17,394 nt of DNA from Candidatus Parcubacteria bacterium (GTDB taxonomy: Bacteria > Patescibacteriota > Minisyncoccia > Phycocordibacterales > GCA-2747955), in NCBI GenBank assembly GCA_027039745.1, contig JALUMP010000003.1:1-17394 (forward strand), given 5' to 3'. Made by a program: the position numbers and the translations under genes. The stretch's first letter is position 1. The number at the start of each line of letters is the position of its first letter. This document shows positions 15,956 to 17,394 of this stretch, piece by piece. Under the pieces are notes generated by a model. The model ran no database searches and was not told the DNA's origin. It worked only from the letters and a program-made list of their open reading frames with translations.

Positions 15956-16582
15956 ATGGAAAAAGGAAAATTTATTGCGATAGAGGGCGTAGACGGAGCA
16001 GGCAAAGGCACACAAATACAATTATTAAAAAATTACCTACAAGACAATAATCTTTTAGATAATTTTTTATTTTTAAAAGAGCCAGGGGGGACTATTCAAG
16101 GAGAAGATATTAGAAAAACAATTTTAAAATATGATTTAGATTCTATTACAGAAGTTTTATTGTTTTATTCTTCTAGGAATGAACTTATAAAAAATAAAAT
16201 TATTCCTGCTTTAAAAGAGGGAAAAAATATTGTGTGTGATCGTTATGAATTATCTACATTTGCATATCAAATTTACGGAAGACAACAAAAACAAAACAAG
16301 AAACTAATAGAATTTTTACAAGACAAAATTTCTCTTATTCCTGATAAATATTATTTTTTTGATTTAGATGTAGAGATATCAAAACAAAGAGCAAACAAAA
16401 GAGATGAAAACAATACTAGATTTGACAATGAGGGTGTAACTTTTTTCAATAGAGTCCGAGAGGGATACAAAAAAGAAATAAAAAAATATAATCATAAAAT
16501 CATTGATGCTAATAAGAGTATAGAAGATATTAATGAGATCTTTTTAGCAGACTTAAAACCAATTCTTAATATAAAAAAATAA
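15956..16582 (+). CDS. tmk: Thymidylate kinase
   Basis: Phosphorylates dTMP to dTDP. The 208-residue length is standard. P-loop 'EGVDGAGKGTQ' at 10-20, then 'LKEPGGT' (about 41-47), the 'DRYELSTFAYQ' motif that positions the nucleotides (about 98-108) and a lid with 'RANKRDENNTRFD' (about 145-157). The P-loop has Gly-Thr after Lys and the lid is basic, as in the E. coli-type enzymes. No Trp and no TGA. It has its own promoter and is followed 5 nt later by the AlkD-like gene, probably in one transcript. Confidence 0.95.
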   Translation: MEKGKFIAIEGVDGAGKGTQIQLLKNYLQDNNLLDNFLFLKEPGGTIQGEDIRKTILKYDLDSITEVLLFYSSRNELIKNKIIPALKEGKNIVCDRYELSTFAYQIYGRQQKQNKKLIEFLQDKISLIPDKYYFFDLDVEISKQRANKRDENNTRFDNEGVTFFNRVREGYKKEIKKYNHKIIDANKSIEDINEIFLADLKPILNIKK

Positions 16583-16587
16583 AATAT

Positions 16588-17304
16588 ATGTCTTTGTTGT
16601 CTGAATTAAAAAAATTTTCTTCCAAAAAAAGAAAAAAAAATAATGAGTGGTTTTTTAAAACAAAAAAAGGTCAATATGGAGAGGGCGATATTTTTATTGG
16701 TGTAAGAGTGCCAAATATTAGAAAAGTAGCTAAAAATAATTCAGATTTACATTTTAAAATATTAGCAAAAAATATTAGTTCAAAATATCACGAATTGAGA
16801 CTTTGTGTTATTTTAATTTTAGTAGAGAATTTTAAAAAAGCTTCAAAAAATAAAAAAATTGAAGAGCAAAAAAAGATTCTAAAATTTTATTTAAAAAATT
16901 TGAAGTATATTAATAATTGAGATTTAGTGGATTTATCCGCTCATTATATTTTGGGGCAAGCTATTTTAAATAGAATAGAGAACAAAAAAATATTAGATGA
17001 TTTGGTGATCTCGAAAGTCTTATGAAAAAGAAGGGTTGGTATTATAGCTGCCTGAGTTTTTATAAGAAACGGAAACATTTCTACTACTTTAAAACTTGCT
17101 AAAAAACTTTTAGGGGATGAAGAAGATTTGATACACAAAGCAGTTGGTTGAATGTTAAGAGAAGCTTGGAAAAAAGATTCAAAAAAAGTAGAGTTTTTTT
17201 TAGAAAAAAATTATCAAAAAATACCAAGAACAACTCTCAGATATGCAATAGAAAAGATAGAAAAACACAAAAGAAAGAAAATTTTACGTGGTATTTTTGT
17301 GTAA
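16588..17304 (+). CDS. AlkD-like DNA alkylation repair glycosylase
   Basis: A 238-residue HEAT-like all-helical protein of the DNA alkylation repair family, which excises alkylated bases. Motifs are 'GVRVPNIRKVAK', 'NNWDLVDLSAHYILG', 'LWKRRVGIIAAWVFI', 'HKAVGWMLREAWKKD' and 'IPRTTLRYAIEK'. Four TGA codons read as Trp at 111, 146, 156 and 188. W111 and D115 in 'WDLVD', and W188 in 'GWMLRE', correspond to the Trp109, Asp113 and Trp187 reported as key to base excision in Bacillus cereus AlkD, so functional residues depend on UGA=Trp. One further Trp uses TGG. The gene is a poor example under the standard code, being cut into four pieces. It follows tmk by 5 nt without Shine-Dalgarno. Confidence 0.93.
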
Positions 17305-17345
17305 AAAGCTATCCACAATTTTTAACTAATACAATTTTTTTCTGT

Positions 17346-17351
17346 TATAAT
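17346..17351 (+). promoter_or_regulatory. Extended -10 promoter (TGT-TATAAT) near the window end
   Basis: A perfect TATAAT with TGT ahead. The next in-frame ATG candidate is 32 nt downstream at 17384, so this transcript, unlike most in the window, would carry a short leader. Confidence 0.55.
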
Positions 17352-17383
17352 TAAAGGGTATTATAAATTTTAAATATTTAAAA

Positions 17384-17394
17384 ATGGATAAATT
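17384..17394 (+). CDS. Possible start of a further gene (cut by window end)
   Basis: ATG GAT AAA (Met-Asp-Lys) follows a good promoter after a 32-nt AT-rich gap. Only three full codons are visible, so product and even coding status cannot be judged. Confidence 0.3.

Noticed and set aside
1..17304. A cluster of pseudogenes caused by many TGA stops
   Set aside because: Every TGA read as Trp restores a full-length family match, frames are otherwise intact, and no gene ends in TGA. Random decay would also produce TAA/TAG and frameshifts.
1..17304. UGA=Gly (code 25), as in other recoded Patescibacteria
   Set aside because: Conserved sites call for Trp or another large aromatic (AlkD, YprB-like WW, MltG EGW, AAA pore loop). 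No clearly conserved Gly site is encoded by TGA.
17310..17318. Possible DnaA box (TATCCACA) and origin near the window end
   Set aside because: A single near-match without a cluster or an identifiable dnaA in view is not enough.
1..17394. tRNA, rRNA or CRISPR
   Set aside because: Gaps are short and show no cloverleaf, rRNA-like sequence or regularly spaced repeats; the direct repeats present are explained as obg duplication and REP-like palindromes.

Overview
The window comes from an AT-rich bacterium that reads UGA as tryptophan. Under the standard code most long genes would be broken by in-frame TGA. Read as Trp, 37 TGA codons in twelve genes fall into full-length proteins, often at positions where the family has a conserved Trp or another large aromatic residue (MltG 'EGW', PrmC 'EFWV', RF1 'GW' before 'GGYKE', YprB-like 'WW', AlkD 'NWDLVD' and 'GWMLRE'). 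None of the 17 genes whose 3' end is visible stops at TGA (10 TAA, 7 TAG). Gene content and protein style point to Patescibacteria (CPR), probably Parcubacteria-like. The clues are the PrmC variant with 'EKYNG', the stand-alone YprB-type exonuclease, the Obg without C-terminal domain, and the VirB6-like protein next to an actin-fold candidate. The recoding usually reported for that phylum is UGA=Gly (code 25), which the sequence here argues against. The lineage itself is inferred, not proven.

Layout. 1-1569: membrane-anchored AAA ATPase (5' end probably outside). 1590-2758: obg, preceded by a 47-bp duplicate of its own 5' end that opens a 52-codon chimeric ORF. 2762-4196: ilvA behind a promoter, an Ile-rich 23-residue leader peptide and a terminator, the architecture of transcription attenuation. 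4185-4916 (-): RluA-family pseudouridine synthase. 4950-6266 (-): YprB-like 3'-5' exonuclease and a UPF0489/arginase-like protein in an operon ending at a terminator. 6356-7454: mltG. 7464-8446: prfA (RF1). 8561-9325 (-): prmC, convergent with prfA and carrying a near-perfect hairpin inside its coding sequence. 9375-11031: AI-2E-family permease and archaeal-type CMP kinase. 11068-14621: actin-fold candidate and a VirB6/TrbL-like protein of 798 aa. 14630-15097: SpoU/TrmH methyltransferase whose start codon lies in a hairpin loop. 15101-15919: a REP-associated Y1 transposase flanked by palindromes. 15940-17304: tmk and an AlkD-like DNA glycosylase. 17346-17394: a promoter and the first codons of a further gene.

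A second global trait is gene expression. Twelve start codons lie only 7-12 nt behind a TATAAT-like hexamer, ten of these preceded by TGN (extended -10), and I see no convincing Shine-Dalgarno sequence in front of any gene. This suggests mostly leaderless mRNAs. Most genes are core housekeeping (translation termination, ribosome assembly, rRNA modification, nucleotide kinases, wall polymer termination). The accessory part is the RAYT transposase, its dispersed hairpins and the secretion-like pair. There is no gene-free stretch above 300 bp; the longest gap is 4917-5089. I saw no tRNA, rRNA or CRISPR array.
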